64,000 nucleotides of DNA from Ureibacillus sp. FSL W7-1570 (GCF_038593265.1 NZ_CP151979.1:3169001-3233000); one strand, 5' to 3'. Numbered from the stretch's first letter, positions 48,263 to 57,489 are shown. Translations and numbers: made by a program. Notes: a model not told the origin generated them from the letters alone.

Positions 48263-48479
48263 CTTCTTTCAAAAATTATTCTTATATAACTTTTTTAAGT
48301 GTGTTAGTTTTGTAGAATGTGAACGAATGTTGACGATGGAAATATTCGTTCAATGGGACAATTTTTCTTAATATTTCAATATTTTCCGAAAGTTTTTTGA
48401 AAGTGTTTACAATATGTCGAATTTGTGAAAATCACGTCGTATTTATTGCATTAATTATTATTCCATGATAAATTATAAA

Positions 48480-48495
48480 CGTGAAATAAATCACA
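48480..48495. promoter_or_regulatory. FNR/CRP-like binding site
   Basis: CGTGA-AATAAA-TCACA matches the Bacillus Fnr consensus TGTGA-N6-TCACA at nine of ten fixed bases. It lies just behind a possible promoter (TTGCAT 48446-48451, 17 bases, TAAATT 48469-48474). Confidence 0.5.
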
Positions 48496-48551
48496 TATCA
48501 AACATACACCCCTTTGTTTGAACGTGAACATTTCTCCCATCCCCTTTGTGT

Positions 48552-48587
48552 AAAGAGGCATTTGCGAAAGCAAATGCCTCTTTTACT
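48552..48587 (+). terminator. Isolated terminator hairpin
   Basis: A perfect 13-base stem (48552-48564 with 48571-48583) and four Ts, about 70 bases after the FNR-like site. It could end a short RNA. Confidence 0.6.
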
Positions 48588-48679
48588 TTCATATCCTCTT
48601 CTTTTTCAAAATGCGATCTATTCCCAAAATGAAAAAAATCATTCATCCACAAAACCATCAACCCTGCAAAAAAAGGTGC

Positions 48680-48710
48680 AAAAAAAATGTAGACACCGAA
48701 ATGCCTACAT
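48680..48710 (-). terminator. Terminator of spxH operon
   Basis: ATGTAG (48687-48692) pairs with CTACAT (48705-48710); on the minus strand seven Ts follow (As at 48680-48686). Confidence 0.7.
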
Positions 48711-48747
48711 GTGAAAAAATCTGTGATGATACTATATAAAACAATTG

Positions 48748-49572
48748 CTAGAATGAAAAGGTCGGTTGTTTAAGCCTCCATAATGTCACCGCATCGTTTG
48801 AAATACGCTCGATTTTTTGCTGCAGCATGCGTTTTTTCAATTCCCGCTCCGCATCGCTCACGGAGATGGAATAAATGCTTGCCACTTCATCGGTCGTCAA
48901 ATATTGAAAACGTTGGAACAGTTCTTCGAAGGTTGGCAGCGGTTTTCTGACGATTTCCTCGTCCAACATCTCTTGCAAGATTTGGACATAAATTTCGTAA
49001 GAATACATTCCGCTTACTTTTAACCCTTCGTCTTCGATACATTCATTGAAGAATACGATGCTTGGAACTTCATCGATTTCCATTTCCCGTGTGATGTATA
49101 AATCACATTGGAAGGCCCGCACCGCTTCTTTTGATCCAAAGTCTTTAATGAACTCTTCCTGATCCAACTTCGCTTCCTTGGCAATGTCGATCAAAGACGT
49201 ATAGGAGAGGACGTTTTTCGTTTCCAATAATACGTGTTCCTGCAGCTTCCGGATATAACGGTTCGCCGCTTTTTTTCCTTGCAATTCGGCTGCCTTTATT
49301 GCAAGGGAGGGTAAGGCAGGATGAGTAATATCCACATCAGCACCTGTTAAACACCCTTTGATACGCCGTGTGACACAGTTTAAAGTGGTCAATTCTGTGC
49401 TTAACACGTATCTCCAAGTGAAATAATGTTCATACTCCAATTGGAGCTTTTTTAACATTGACTGCATTTTGAAGGCATTTGGACAAAGCGGGTCAATAAA
49501 AACATATAACTCGATCGGTTTCGTTGTTTTCTCGGATGCAACAGGTTCTGACAACAGTTGGATATTATTCAA
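48748..49572 (-). CDS. spxH: ClpXP adaptor SpxH (YjbH)
   Basis: 274 residues, thioredoxin-like DsbA-family fold. It presents Spx to ClpXP and aggregates under disulfide stress. The N-terminal site reads FIDPLCPNAF, so only Cys30 of the usual Cys motif remains. The start is TTG 49572 overlapping the yjbI stop (TTGA), with GAGGGGGG before it. spx lies about 5 kb upstream on the other strand. Confidence 0.92.
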   Translation of the reverse strand: MNNIQLLSEPVASEKTTKPIELYVFIDPLCPNAFKMQSMLKKLQLEYEHYFTWRYVLSTELTTLNCVTRRIKGCLTGADVDITHPALPSLAIKAAELQGKKAANRYIRKLQEHVLLETKNVLSYTSLIDIAKEAKLDQEEFIKDFGSKEAVRAFQCDLYITREMEIDEVPSIVFFNECIEDEGLKVSGMYSYEIYVQILQEMLDEEIVRKPLPTFEELFQRFQYLTTDEVASIYSISVSDAERELKKRMLQQKIERISNDAVTLWRLKQPTFSF

Positions 49573-49970
49573 TCGAATCCCCCCTCATCCTCGTTCGGCG
49601 CATTGATCATATGATGCGCGGTCAACACAAGACGTTGAAAATATTGTTCGCGTAACGGTCCTTCAAGCCCTACTTCATCCATTGCTTCATTCATGCATTC
49701 CAGCCAAGCCTGGGCATGATCGGGCGTGATTTTAAACCGCATATGCCTTGCTCTCATCATTGGATGGCCATGTTCTTGTGTAAATAAATTGGGGCCGCCT
49801 AAATATTGAGTTTGAAATTGAATTTGTTTGCGAATGGTTTCTTTCAAATCATCCGGAAACAAAGGTCGGAGTAATGGATGCACATCAACCCGTTTATAAA
49901 ATGCATGAATAAGTTCTTTCAACTTTTCAGCACCTATTTCCTCATAAGGAACCTTGTATTTTTCATTCAT
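49569..49970 (-). CDS. yjbI: Group II truncated hemoglobin YjbI
   Basis: 133 residues; starts MNEKYKVPYEEIGAEKLKEL, with the typical FPDDLKETIRKQIQFQTQYLGGP, and proximal His in HPMMRARHMRF. Truncated globins of this type bind O2 or detoxify peroxide; yjbI and yjbH form an operon in B. subtilis. ATG 49970 follows AAAGGAG; the frame extends to 49991. Confidence 0.93.
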   Translation of the reverse strand: MNEKYKVPYEEIGAEKLKELIHAFYKRVDVHPLLRPLFPDDLKETIRKQIQFQTQYLGGPNLFTQEHGHPMMRARHMRFKITPDHAQAWLECMNEAMDEVGLEGPLREQYFQRLVLTAHHMINAPNEDEGGFD

Positions 49971-50134
49971 AGGTGTAACTCCTTTATCCACTTTTCCGCA
50001 TATGCGTAATTGTGACCGAAATATGAAGACCTGCCTTTGATATTATTCATTCTATCAACGACCAGGCATTTTCTCAAACAAATCGCTTACAGCAAGTGTT
50101 GATAAACAAGGAGAAATATAGAAATCATAAGCAT

Positions 50135-50848
50135 TTACATGTTTTTATAGTAGGTTAGCACTTTCTTCACATAGTTTTGAGTTTCTTTGAACGGAGGAAT
50201 GCCCCCGTATTTTTTCACATTTCCAGGTCCCGCATTGTAGGCCGCCAACGCCAATTCAAAATTGTTGTTGAATTGGTCAAGCATTTGGCGCAAATACTTT
50301 GTGCCGCCCATAATGTTTTGCTCAGGGTCCTTTAAGTTGGATACACCCAAATATTTCGCGGTGCCCGGCATGAGTTGCATCAGCCCGGTTGCCCCTGCAG
50401 AGCTCACCGCATTCGGATTGAAATTCGATTCCTGTTTGATCACTGCAAGGATAAGTTTTTCAGGTACCCCAAACCGGGCGGAAGCTTTTTTCACGATATC
50501 CAAATATTTGGCATCCGTTGCCGTTGCCGATGCTCCGACTGATTCGGTTGCGGAACCGGCATTGTTTATGACTTTTTCATACGCTTTCGTTATGTAAGGA
50601 TTGGGATTGGATAATAAGTAATTGGATAAATAGTTCTTCACTTCATCATTTAACCCGTTTTCTTCGGAAAAGTTGTCTATGGCTTTTAAAAGCGCACTTT
50701 CCACATTATCGCTTGCCTGGGTTTGTGCCAATATTTCCGAAAAAATTTCGGCAAACAAGCTGTCTCCATCCGTCGAATTGACGGAAGTGGTGTCCAGCGA
50801 ACGGAGTGCATCGATTTCCAAAATGGTTTTCATCATGGCTGCGTCCAT
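50135..50848 (-). CDS. Lytic transglycosylase, YjbJ/CwlQ-like
   Basis: 237 residues. The C-terminal SLT domain has the catalytic Glu in VIKQESNFNPNAVSSAGATG and the motifs GLMQLMPGTAKYLG and LAAYNAGPGNV. No signal peptide is seen; the N-terminal half is low-homology helical sequence. Cleaves peptidoglycan glycan strands. AAAGGAGGAACA precedes ATG 50848. Confidence 0.9.
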   Translation of the reverse strand: MDAAMMKTILEIDALRSLDTTSVNSTDGDSLFAEIFSEILAQTQASDNVESALLKAIDNFSEENGLNDEVKNYLSNYLLSNPNPYITKAYEKVINNAGSATESVGASATATDAKYLDIVKKASARFGVPEKLILAVIKQESNFNPNAVSSAGATGLMQLMPGTAKYLGVSNLKDPEQNIMGGTKYLRQMLDQFNNNFELALAAYNAGPGNVKKYGGIPPFKETQNYVKKVLTYYKNM

Positions 50849-51442
50849 TCATTGTTCCTCCTTTCTCTCCTGTAAAGCCTTCATGAAGCGGGCAATTTTT
50901 TTGTCGGCTGTTTGAATATTTATTTTACGCTCCCGCAAAAATGTTAAAAACAGTTTTTTTCCGAGTGTGGAATCTTTTGTTTCATATTCTACCTCATAAT
51001 CGTCACAGTGCAAATAGAAGGAGTGGTCAAAAACGAGGATTCCTCCTTCATATGGAACTTCCACCCGATCCGTTGTCAATGTTCCAAAGAGGCGCAATTC
51101 TTCGACCGGCACCCGCAACTCCACCAGTCTTTCCCTGACGGAAGGTGCCGAAAAGCTTTTTCCTTCAAGTATTTCATCCCTTTGCTCTTCCGTTAAAATA
51201 TCCGTTGTTTCCAAGTGGATATGTTCAGCCGTCTGTTCCTTTAAAGTGCATACAATTTTTCCTTTTTGTTCCCGGATGCGGAGGGCGCTTGATAATGTTT
51301 TCAAGTGCCAATGTTTTGTATCAAGGTAATGGTTCACTTGCCGGACGATTTGTTGCGGCTGTATGTTGAATTCTTCCAGTAATTGCTCATATTGTTCTTT
51401 CGTCAAAACATTTTTATATTCAATTTCATATTCCTGGCTCAT
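50849..51442 (-). CDS. yjbK: CYTH-domain phosphatase YjbK
   Basis: 197 residues. Starts MSQEYEIEYKNVLTKEQYEQL; the EIEYK motif is the CYTH (triphosphate tunnel) signature, so it likely hydrolyses or binds triphosphate or polyphosphate. GAAAGGGA precedes ATG 51442. Its stop abuts the ATG of the transglycosylase gene. Confidence 0.9.
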   Translation of the reverse strand: MSQEYEIEYKNVLTKEQYEQLLEEFNIQPQQIVRQVNHYLDTKHWHLKTLSSALRIREQKGKIVCTLKEQTAEHIHLETTDILTEEQRDEILEGKSFSAPSVRERLVELRVPVEELRLFGTLTTDRVEVPYEGGILVFDHSFYLHCDDYEVEYETKDSTLGKKLFLTFLRERKINIQTADKKIARFMKALQERKEEQ

Positions 51443-51543
51443 TTGTTTTTCCCTTTCGTTATGGTTTTTCATAAGCTTTTTATCGAAAATAGTTCCTGCT
51501 GTGTTAAAATATGAGGAGAAATGGTTGGAAGGGATTGTTATAA

Positions 51544-51930
51544 ATGCGCAATGTATATGTCATCGATGATTTTCGTTTTGAAAATGACAACCTTTATTTT
51601 AGTTTAAACGAAAGTCCGTTGAAAATACAAATCGAGCCGGCTGGCCAGGTGTTGACGGATTCGGATGGAATTGCATTTGTATACGTTGTGGATGAAGGCG
51701 ACCATTACAGTTATTTGCAATTTCCGAAAAAAGTCTGGAACGGGCTTGTTTCCGTCTTGGAAACGAAGAAAGATCCACTGTTGGCGATAAATGGTGAAAT
51801 GATTTTATTACATAATTTTGCGAATGAATTGGAAATGCTCGTGTTTAACATCGAAGGCAACGGCAATTATGGCGAAGCCTTTGTACAAGCAGTCGAAGAA
51901 ACTTTCAGTGATATTTTAAAGAAGCAGTAA
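51544..51930 (+). CDS. yjbL: UPF0738-family protein YjbL
   Basis: 128 residues, soluble, function unknown. Begins MRNVYVIDDFRFENDNLYF. GGAAGGGATTG precedes ATG 51544. Divergent from yjbK and first of the yjbL-relQ-nadK-yjbO run. Confidence 0.85.
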   Translation: MRNVYVIDDFRFENDNLYFSLNESPLKIQIEPAGQVLTDSDGIAFVYVVDEGDHYSYLQFPKKVWNGLVSVLETKKDPLLAINGEMILLHNFANELEMLVFNIEGNGNYGEAFVQAVEETFSDILKKQ

Positions 51931-51962
51931 CCGTTTTTGCAGCGAGTATTGGGGGTATGAAT

Positions 51963-52628
51963 ATGGGGCAATGGGAACGTTTTTTGGAGCCTTATAAACA
52001 AGCAGTGGATGAGTTGAAAGTGAAATTCCGGGGGATGCGATCCCAGTTTACGACAGAAGGGTTGACTTCACCCATCGAATTTGTGACCGGCCGGGTAAAA
52101 CCGCTGGCAAGCATATACGACAAAAGCATTGAAAAAGGCGTACCCTTTGAACCTTCCGAACAATTGGCAAGAGAACTGCAAGACATCGCCGGCATCCGCA
52201 TTATGTGCCAGTTTGTGGATGATATATCGACGGTCGTCAATTTAATCCGCGGGCGGGAAGATTTAAAGGTCATTGAGGAAAAGGATTATATTACGAATAA
52301 AAAACCGAGCGGCTACCGTTCCTATCATATGATCGCGGAATATCCGGTGGAAACGGTGAAAGGCAAAAAGACGGTGCTGGTCGAAATACAAATCCGCACG
52401 CTGGCCATGAATTTTTGGGCATCAATCGAACATTCTTTAAATTACAAATATAAAGGCGACTTCCCGGAAGAAATCAAATTGCGCTTGAAGCGCGCAGCTG
52501 AAGCCGCTTTTCGACTGGATGAAGAAATGTCGTCGATCAGACATGAAATCCAGGAGGCCCAGGCTTTTTTCAGCGAAAATAAGGAAGCTCAAAATCCGAA
52601 GATCCGAGAGGAAAAGGAGCGTGAATAG
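51963..52628 (+). CDS. relQ: Small alarmone synthetase RelQ (YjbM)
   Basis: 221 residues, a RelA/SpoT synthetase domain alone, with no hydrolase or ACT domain. Substrate-binding motifs: [38 protein letters not shown] and [24 protein letters not shown]. It makes (p)ppGpp. ATG 51963 is chosen because ATTGGGGGT (51948-51955) is too near ATG 51957. nadK follows after one base. Confidence 0.93.
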   Translation: MGQWERFLEPYKQAVDELKVKFRGMRSQFTTEGLTSPIEFVTGRVKPLASIYDKSIEKGVPFEPSEQLARELQDIAGIRIMCQFVDDISTVVNLIRGREDLKVIEEKDYITNKKPSGYRSYHMIAEYPVETVKGKKTVLVEIQIRTLAMNFWASIEHSLNYKYKGDFPEEIKLRLKRAAEAAFRLDEEMSSIRHEIQEAQAFFSENKEAQNPKIREEKERE

Positions 52629-52629
52629 T

Positions 52630-53424
52630 TTGAAGTTTTCCATTCAATCACGCAATGATTCGCAATCCAATGAATTGAAGGAACTTGCAACGAATTACTT
52701 ACAAGATTTTGGACTAGTATTGGATGAAAAGGAACCGGACATAGTCATTTCCATTGGCGGAGACGGCACCCTTCTCCATGCTTTCCATCATCATATCAAC
52801 CGGTTGGATAAAGTATCCTTTGTAGGGATCCATACAGGGCATTTAGGGTTTTACGCTGACTGGAAACCTTCCGAATTGGAAAAATTGGTGCTATGCATTG
52901 CAAAAAATCAATACCGGGTCGTCGAATATCCATTATTGGAAGTGAGTGTGTGCAACAATCATTCGGAAATCAGCACATATCTTGCCCTGAATGAAGCGAC
53001 GATCAAATCCCCAAGTGTCACGCTCGTGATGGATGTTTATTTGAATGATCGGCATTTTGAACGTTTCCGCGGCGACGGTTTATGCATTTCCACACCATCG
53101 GGCAGTACGGCATACAATAAAGCGTTGGGCGGTGCCATCATCCATCCTACGTTGCAAGCGATCCAAGTGACGGAAATGGCGTCCATCAATAACCGGGTAT
53201 TCCGGACAATCGGCTCCCCTCTCGTCTTGCCGGCTCATCACACATGTAAACTGAAACCGGTAAAAAACCAAACCTTTACGATGACGGTGGACCATCTGCA
53301 ATTGGACCATACGGAATTGGATCATGTCATTTTCAGAGTGGCAAAAGAAAAAGTGCGGTTTGCACGATTCCGACCGTTTCCGTTTTGGGAAAGGGTCCAT
53401 GATTCCTTTATCGCAAGCGAGTGA
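52630..53424 (+). CDS. nadK: NAD kinase
   Basis: 264 residues. GGDGTLL (in [16 protein letters not shown]) is the NAD kinase signature, with [12 protein letters not shown]-type and [14 protein letters not shown] motifs. Makes NADP. The likely start is TTG 52630 ([10 protein letters not shown]), with AAAAGGAGC at 52612-52620; GTG 52621 is too near. The frame remains open upstream inside relQ. Confidence 0.93.
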   Translation: MKFSIQSRNDSQSNELKELATNYLQDFGLVLDEKEPDIVISIGGDGTLLHAFHHHINRLDKVSFVGIHTGHLGFYADWKPSELEKLVLCIAKNQYRVVEYPLLEVSVCNNHSEISTYLALNEATIKSPSVTLVMDVYLNDRHFERFRGDGLCISTPSGSTAYNKALGGAIIHPTLQAIQVTEMASINNRVFRTIGSPLVLPAHHTCKLKPVKNQTFTMTVDHLQLDHTELDHVIFRVAKEKVRFARFRPFPFWERVHDSFIASE

Positions 53425-54320
53425 TGTTCATGCCATTTAAAATGCAGTTTCAAGCCACAAAAGATGGAGAATTATTGAGGGATGCGATTCAAAAGCAGGA
53501 AATCTCCAGCAGGGCGTTGACGGATATCAAATATCGCGGCGGCAAGATTTTAGTGAACGGCGAGGAAAGAAATGTCCGTCACATCCTTTCAAAGGGAGAT
53601 GAAATCACCATCATTTTTCCGGAAGAAAAAGCCAGTGATTCCTTGGAGCCCGAACAGGGAGATTTGAATATTATTTATGAGGATGACGCGCTATTAATCA
53701 TTGATAAACCGCCTTATATCAACACAATTCCATCGCGGGAACATCCGGCGGGAAGCATTGCCAATTATGTTTACGGATATTTTCAGGAGCGCGGGATTGA
53801 TTCCACCATCCATGTCGTCACAAGACTCGATCGGGATACTTCGGGCCTTGTTTGCATTGCCAAACACCGCCATATCCACCATTTAATGAGCTTGCAATTG
53901 CAAAAGGGATTGATCCGAAAAGAATATGAAGCCATTGTGCACGGGCATGTGTCATCGGATGTGTCCATCATTCTCCCCATTGGACGGAAAAGCACAAGCA
54001 TTATTGAACGGGAAGTGAGGAAAGACGGCCAATTCGCCCATACGGATGTGAAAGTTTTAAAACATTTCGTCTATCAGCGGGAGCCCCTTTCCCACGTACG
54101 ATTGCGGTTGCATACAGGAAGAACCCACCAAATTCGCGTCCATATGTCCCATATCGGCCATCCCCTTGTCGGAGACGATCTTTATGGCGGAAACCAAGAG
54201 TTCTTCGATCGTCAAGCCCTCCATTGTGTCCAGTTGGAATTCTTTCATCCATTATCCAGGGAAAAATTCATATTTTCCAGCGAAATAGTTGATTCAATGA
54301 AAAAAATAATCCATAATTAG
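53424..54320 (+). CDS. yjbO: RluD-type pseudouridine synthase YjbO
   Basis: About 298 residues. An S4-like N-terminal domain (about 15-75) precedes an RluA/RluD catalytic domain with Asp in VTRLDRDTSGLV and RTHQIRVHMSHIGHPLVGD. Modifies rRNA uridines. ATG 53424 overlaps the nadK stop (TGATG); ATG 53430 is two codons later. Confidence 0.92.
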   Translation: MFMPFKMQFQATKDGELLRDAIQKQEISSRALTDIKYRGGKILVNGEERNVRHILSKGDEITIIFPEEKASDSLEPEQGDLNIIYEDDALLIIDKPPYINTIPSREHPAGSIANYVYGYFQERGIDSTIHVVTRLDRDTSGLVCIAKHRHIHHLMSLQLQKGLIRKEYEAIVHGHVSSDVSIILPIGRKSTSIIEREVRKDGQFAHTDVKVLKHFVYQREPLSHVRLRLHTGRTHQIRVHMSHIGHPLVGDDLYGGNQEFFDRQALHCVQLEFFHPLSREKFIFSSEIVDSMKKIIHN

Positions 54321-54349
54321 ATGTTCGAACATATCGGACATCTTTTTTC
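54319..54349 (+). terminator. Terminator after yjbO
   Basis: GATGT (54319-54324 region) and ACATC flank a short dyad with six Ts. No magnesium-sensing leader fits in the 119 bases before mgtE. Confidence 0.6.
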
Positions 54350-54439
54350 ATTTGATGGGAAAAGAATTCATAAAAAATCTATTGTCGTATGAATCAATGC
54401 AACCTATCATTGAATTGAGGTTGAGAGGAGGGGGACAAA

Positions 54440-55813
54440 ATGATCGAAGAAAAAGATGAAAAACGGGATGTTTCTTATGATGAAAACCAATTGATCCAAT
54501 GGTTGATTGATGGGGATATTGACGAATTCCGTGAACATTTTTTGTCACTGCATGCGTATGATCAAGCCCAATTTTATGAAAAGGTTGGACCTGACATACG
54601 AAAGACGATGTATCATTTTTTGTCTCCCGCAGAGATGGCTGAAATTTATGAAGCCATCGAATTGGACGATGAAGAGATTGAACATTTTATTAAGGAAATG
54701 GATCCGACCTATGCGGCGGAAATGCTGTCTTGCATGTATACCGACGATGTGGTCGATGTTTTGAATGAATTGGATGAAAATGACCGCGATAATTTTCTTG
54801 AACTGATGGATGAGGAAACGGCAGAAGAAATTTCGGAATTGCTCGGGTATGAAAAATATACTGCCGGTTCCCTCATGACAACGGAATACGTATCCATCCA
54901 AGAAAATTCCACGATCCGTTCGGCAATGAATGTGCTCCGAAAAGAGGCGCCGAATGCGGAAACCATTTATTATATTTATGTTGTTGATGAAAATCATCGG
55001 TTAACCGGCGTTTTGTCATTGAGGGAACTCATTCTGGCGGACGAAGATACTTTGCTTCGGGACATTATGAACGATCGGGTGGTCTATGTAAAATTGACAG
55101 ACGACCAGGAAGACATTGCCCAGATTTTCAAAGATTATAATTTTGTGGCTGTTCCGGTAGTCGATGATCAGCAGGTTTTACAAGGGATTATTACGGTCGA
55201 TGATATCATCGATGTCATTGATGAAGAAGCAAGCGACGACTATTCGAAATTGGCAGGGATTTCCGATATAGATGATATCGATGCAAGCCCGTTAAAAGCG
55301 GCCAAACAGCGATTGCCGTGGCTGGTGATGCTGCTGTTTTTGGGCATGATCACCGCGACCTTGATGGGGCAGTTTGAAGCAACCCTTGAAAAGGTGGCAT
55401 TGCTCGCTTTATTTATCCCTCTCATTTCCGGGACAAGCGGCAATAGCGGCACTCAAGCATTGGCCGTTGTTGTGCGCGGGATTGCAACGGGAGAAATTGA
55501 TGAAAAAAGCAAATTGAAAATGATCTTCCGGGAAATGGGTACCGGATTGATCACAGGAATTGCTTGCGGTTTGATTGTTGTTGGCGTGGTGTTTTTATGG
55601 AAGCAGTCTTTGATGATCGGATTGCTTGTTGGAACGGCCATTTGTTGCTCCATTTTTGTAGCGACAATCGCAGGATCTTTCATTCCGCTTCTTATTCATA
55701 AATTGGGCATTGATCCTGCGGTGGCGTCAGGTCCTTTCATCACCACGTTAAATGATATTACCAGTATTTTGATTTATTTGGGCTTGGCGACATTGTTGCT
55801 CGGACAGATCTGA
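54440..55813 (+). CDS. mgtE: Magnesium transporter MgtE
   Basis: 457 residues. N-terminal helical MgtE_N domain (about 30-130), two CBS domains (about 135-255) that gate the pore, then five membrane helices with FIPLISGTSGNSGTQ, the pore signature. Mg2+ (or Co2+) channel. GAGAGGAGGGGG precedes ATG 54440. Confidence 0.95.
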   Translation: MIEEKDEKRDVSYDENQLIQWLIDGDIDEFREHFLSLHAYDQAQFYEKVGPDIRKTMYHFLSPAEMAEIYEAIELDDEEIEHFIKEMDPTYAAEMLSCMYTDDVVDVLNELDENDRDNFLELMDEETAEEISELLGYEKYTAGSLMTTEYVSIQENSTIRSAMNVLRKEAPNAETIYYIYVVDENHRLTGVLSLRELILADEDTLLRDIMNDRVVYVKLTDDQEDIAQIFKDYNFVAVPVVDDQQVLQGIITVDDIIDVIDEEASDDYSKLAGISDIDDIDASPLKAAKQRLPWLVMLLFLGMITATLMGQFEATLEKVALLALFIPLISGTSGNSGTQALAVVVRGIATGEIDEKSKLKMIFREMGTGLITGIACGLIVVGVVFLWKQSLMIGLLVGTAICCSIFVATIAGSFIPLLIHKLGIDPAVASGPFITTLNDITSILIYLGLATLLLGQI

Positions 55814-55823
55814 TGCAAAAAGA

Positions 55824-55868
55824 AAAAAATCTGCCTACATAATGGATAGTGGGCAGATTTTTTTCTTT
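55824..55868. terminator. Terminator between mgtE and cotO
   Basis: AAAAAAATCTGCC (from 55824) pairs with GGGCAGATTTTTTT (55850-55864). Symmetric enough to serve both genes. Confidence 0.85.
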
Positions 55869-55906
55869 TTATTATTGAAATAAGAATGGGGGGAGTGGAC
55901 AAGAAG

Positions 55907-56251
55907 TTATTTTAATCCTTTGGGTGCGATCGAGATGGATTCGATCTCGTTGGCATTGATGGTCTTTGTTTCATTGAGGGTGCGGACTTTGATCAGTATT
56001 CCATCCATTCCTTCTATAAACCCTGTAATTTTTTCTCCATTTGTCAGATGAAAGGTCAAACATCGATTTTTGCGGTTGACAGGTTGTGAAAAATAATGCA
56101 GCTGCCTTGCGATGACCGGATTTTTGATCCGCTCTCTCCGCGAAAGTTCATACACTGAAGTGCTCTCTTCAAGAGAGGCTTCTTCCGTATCTTCATCAAC
56201 CTCGACGTAATAAAAAGGCGGAGTTTGAATAAATAGTAATGGCTCTTCCAA
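55907..56251 (-). CDS. cotO: CotO-like spore coat protein
   Basis: 114 residues. Only the C-terminal half (CLTFHLTNGEKITGFIEGMDG...VRTLNETKTINANEIESI) looks like CotO, which in B. subtilis is about twice as long; the neighbour CotY/Z supports the call. CotO shapes the outer coat. The start is TTG 56251, preceded by AAAGGATG. Read from a sigma-K type promoter. Confidence 0.7.
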   Translation of the reverse strand: MEEPLLFIQTPPFYYVEVDEDTEEASLEESTSVYELSRRERIKNPVIARQLHYFSQPVNRKNRCLTFHLTNGEKITGFIEGMDGILIKVRTLNETKTINANEIESISIAPKGLK

Positions 56252-56272
56252 TGATGCACATCCTTTTTTTCA

Positions 56273-56299
56273 TACAATATGCAACTCATCCATTTTCGT
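56273..56299 (-). promoter_or_regulatory. Sigma-K promoter of cotO
   Basis: On the minus strand AC (56299-56298), 16 bases, CATATTGTA (56281-56273), a full match to the AC-N16-CATANNNTA pattern. Confidence 0.75.
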
Positions 56300-56423
56300 G
56301 ACTGCCGTCCAACCTGATTGGCCCAAGAAAGGCGGTGTCGTTAAATGGTTGGAAGGGCGATAATGGGTAAACTTCGGTTAAGGAAAAACAAATAAAAAGA
56401 AGGAGCGGAAAGGCCCCTTCGGA

Positions 56424-56939
56424 TTATTTCTTATGAATGTGCAAATTTACATCCGCAACGCATTGAATTCCAGTAAAGCGCGATAAATCAACTGTCACGC
56501 ATGTGTCTGTTTTCTTGAAGTGGTAGAAATCCATCATTCCACTGGCATCAAGTTCCCCGTCAACAACAGAGATTGGTTCGTATGCTTCGCTGGTTGGAGC
56601 GATTGCCCGGAGTGTTGCACAGCAATCGCCAAACATGTCTTCCACCCTGAAGAATGGCGTTTTGTACCATCCATACTCTTTGTCATAGAACATGACTTTA
56701 AACGGAGATCCATCTTCTGTCAATAACATAAATACTCTTGTATCCGCATGGTTTCGGCGATGCTTGTTGTTGATTCCTCCAAGCGGTTCCAAAAAGCAGC
56801 TAGTTCCGCAAGTATCGTCATCTTCTTCCACAACATGGTTTTGAAGTTCCAAAATTGTCTCTACTACTTCGCAGATGCATCCTTCATGACGACGACGGCC
56901 AAGAGATGAACTTTCAGAATGTTTTCTTCCACAACCCAT
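56424..56939 (-). CDS. Spore coat/exosporium protein CotY/CotZ family
   Basis: 171 residues, Cys-rich (GCICEVVETI, CGTSCFLEPLGG, GDCCATLRAI), the signature of CotY/CotZ/ExsY, which cross-link into the outermost spore layer by disulfides. AGTGAGGTG precedes ATG 56939. Whether it is CotY or CotZ cannot be told. Confidence 0.92.
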   Translation of the reverse strand: MGCGRKHSESSSLGRRRHEGCICEVVETILELQNHVVEEDDDTCGTSCFLEPLGGINNKHRRNHADTRVFMLLTEDGSPFKVMFYDKEYGWYKTPFFRVEDMFGDCCATLRAIAPTSEAYEPISVVDGELDASGMMDFYHFKKTDTCVTVDLSRFTGIQCVADVNLHIHKK

Positions 56940-56971
56940 TGTCTTTTCACCTCACTTATTTTTGTTCAATC

Positions 56972-56980
56972 TACAATATG
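56972..56980 (-). promoter_or_regulatory. Sigma-K type -10 of cotY/Z
   Basis: The minus strand reads CATATTGTA, identical to the cotO -10, but there is no AC at the right distance. Confidence 0.45.
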
Positions 56981-57040
56981 AAAAAGTGCTCTTGACAATC
57001 GGGCGATAGTCTATGGGCGGAAACGTTAGGTCATTTTTCT

Positions 57041-57070
57041 TGAATAGTTTTTTTTATAAAAACGCATAAT
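57041..57070 (+). promoter_or_regulatory. Sigma-G promoter of the spoVA operon
   Basis: TGAATA (57041-57046), exactly 18 bases, CATAATG from 57065. This is a close sigma-F/sigma-G match and fits forespore expression. Confidence 0.75.
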
Positions 57071-57093
57071 GACATTAAAAAGGGGGATGCAGC

Positions 57094-57489
57094 TTGAAAA
57101 AAATGGCACTTCCCATATGCTTCGCCATTTTATTAATGGGATGCAATGATGAGAAAACGCTGGAAGTCAATAATCTTGGGGGCGAAGAAGCGGAAGAAGT
57201 GAAGGCGATCATGGAAAATGAAGAGTCCATCTACAGCGGAAGAGCAATTTTTGTGGAAGATCAGTTGATGGTTGCAGTCCAGGCAAAACCATGGCTTGAT
57301 TATAAAAAAACAAAAATTGAAAAGAACTTAAAAAAGAAGCTGAAAGAAAGTTTTCCTGAATATGACATCACAGTTTCCTCGGATTACAAACTTTATTGGG
57401 AAGCCCAAAAACTTTTGGATGAAGAAGACAGTGAAAAAGTGAAGGAGAAAGTGGAAAAACTAAAGAAGCTGAAGAAGGAGGAAACGTAA
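57094..57489 (+). CDS. Sporulation lipoprotein, YhcN/YlaJ-like
   Basis: 131 residues. Lipobox ILLMGC (Cys17) and a YhcN/YlaJ-like body (YSGRAIFVEDQLMVAVQAKPW) with a Lys-rich C-terminus. Such lipoproteins belong to the extra spoVA operon type found on mobile elements. The start is TTG 57094, eight bases after AAAAAGGGGGATG. Its stop overlaps the spoVAC start. Confidence 0.75.
   Translation: MKKMALPICFAILLMGCNDEKTLEVNNLGGEEAEEVKAIMENEESIYSGRAIFVEDQLMVAVQAKPWLDYKKTKIEKNLKKKLKESFPEYDITVSSDYKLYWEAQKLLDEEDSEKVKEKVEKLKKLKKEET

Larger units (their letters stand above)
48263..48679. other. Non-coding region rich in dyads between pepF and spxH
   Basis: No gene I can support. It holds a 9-base inverted repeat TGAACGAAT...ATTCGTTCA (48320-48328, 48344-48352), a short dyad TGTGAAAATCACG (48424-48436), an FNR-like site at 48480 and a terminator hairpin at 48552. 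The open frame from 48514 to 48714 runs through that hairpin and has no ribosome site. Confidence 0.6.

Noticed and set aside
48514-48714. 66-codon frame after the FNR-like site
   Set aside because: It runs through a strong terminator hairpin, lacks a ribosome site and has odd composition.
54321-54439. Magnesium riboswitch before mgtE
   Set aside because: Only 119 bases are available after the previous gene, with a terminator in them; no M-box features seen.
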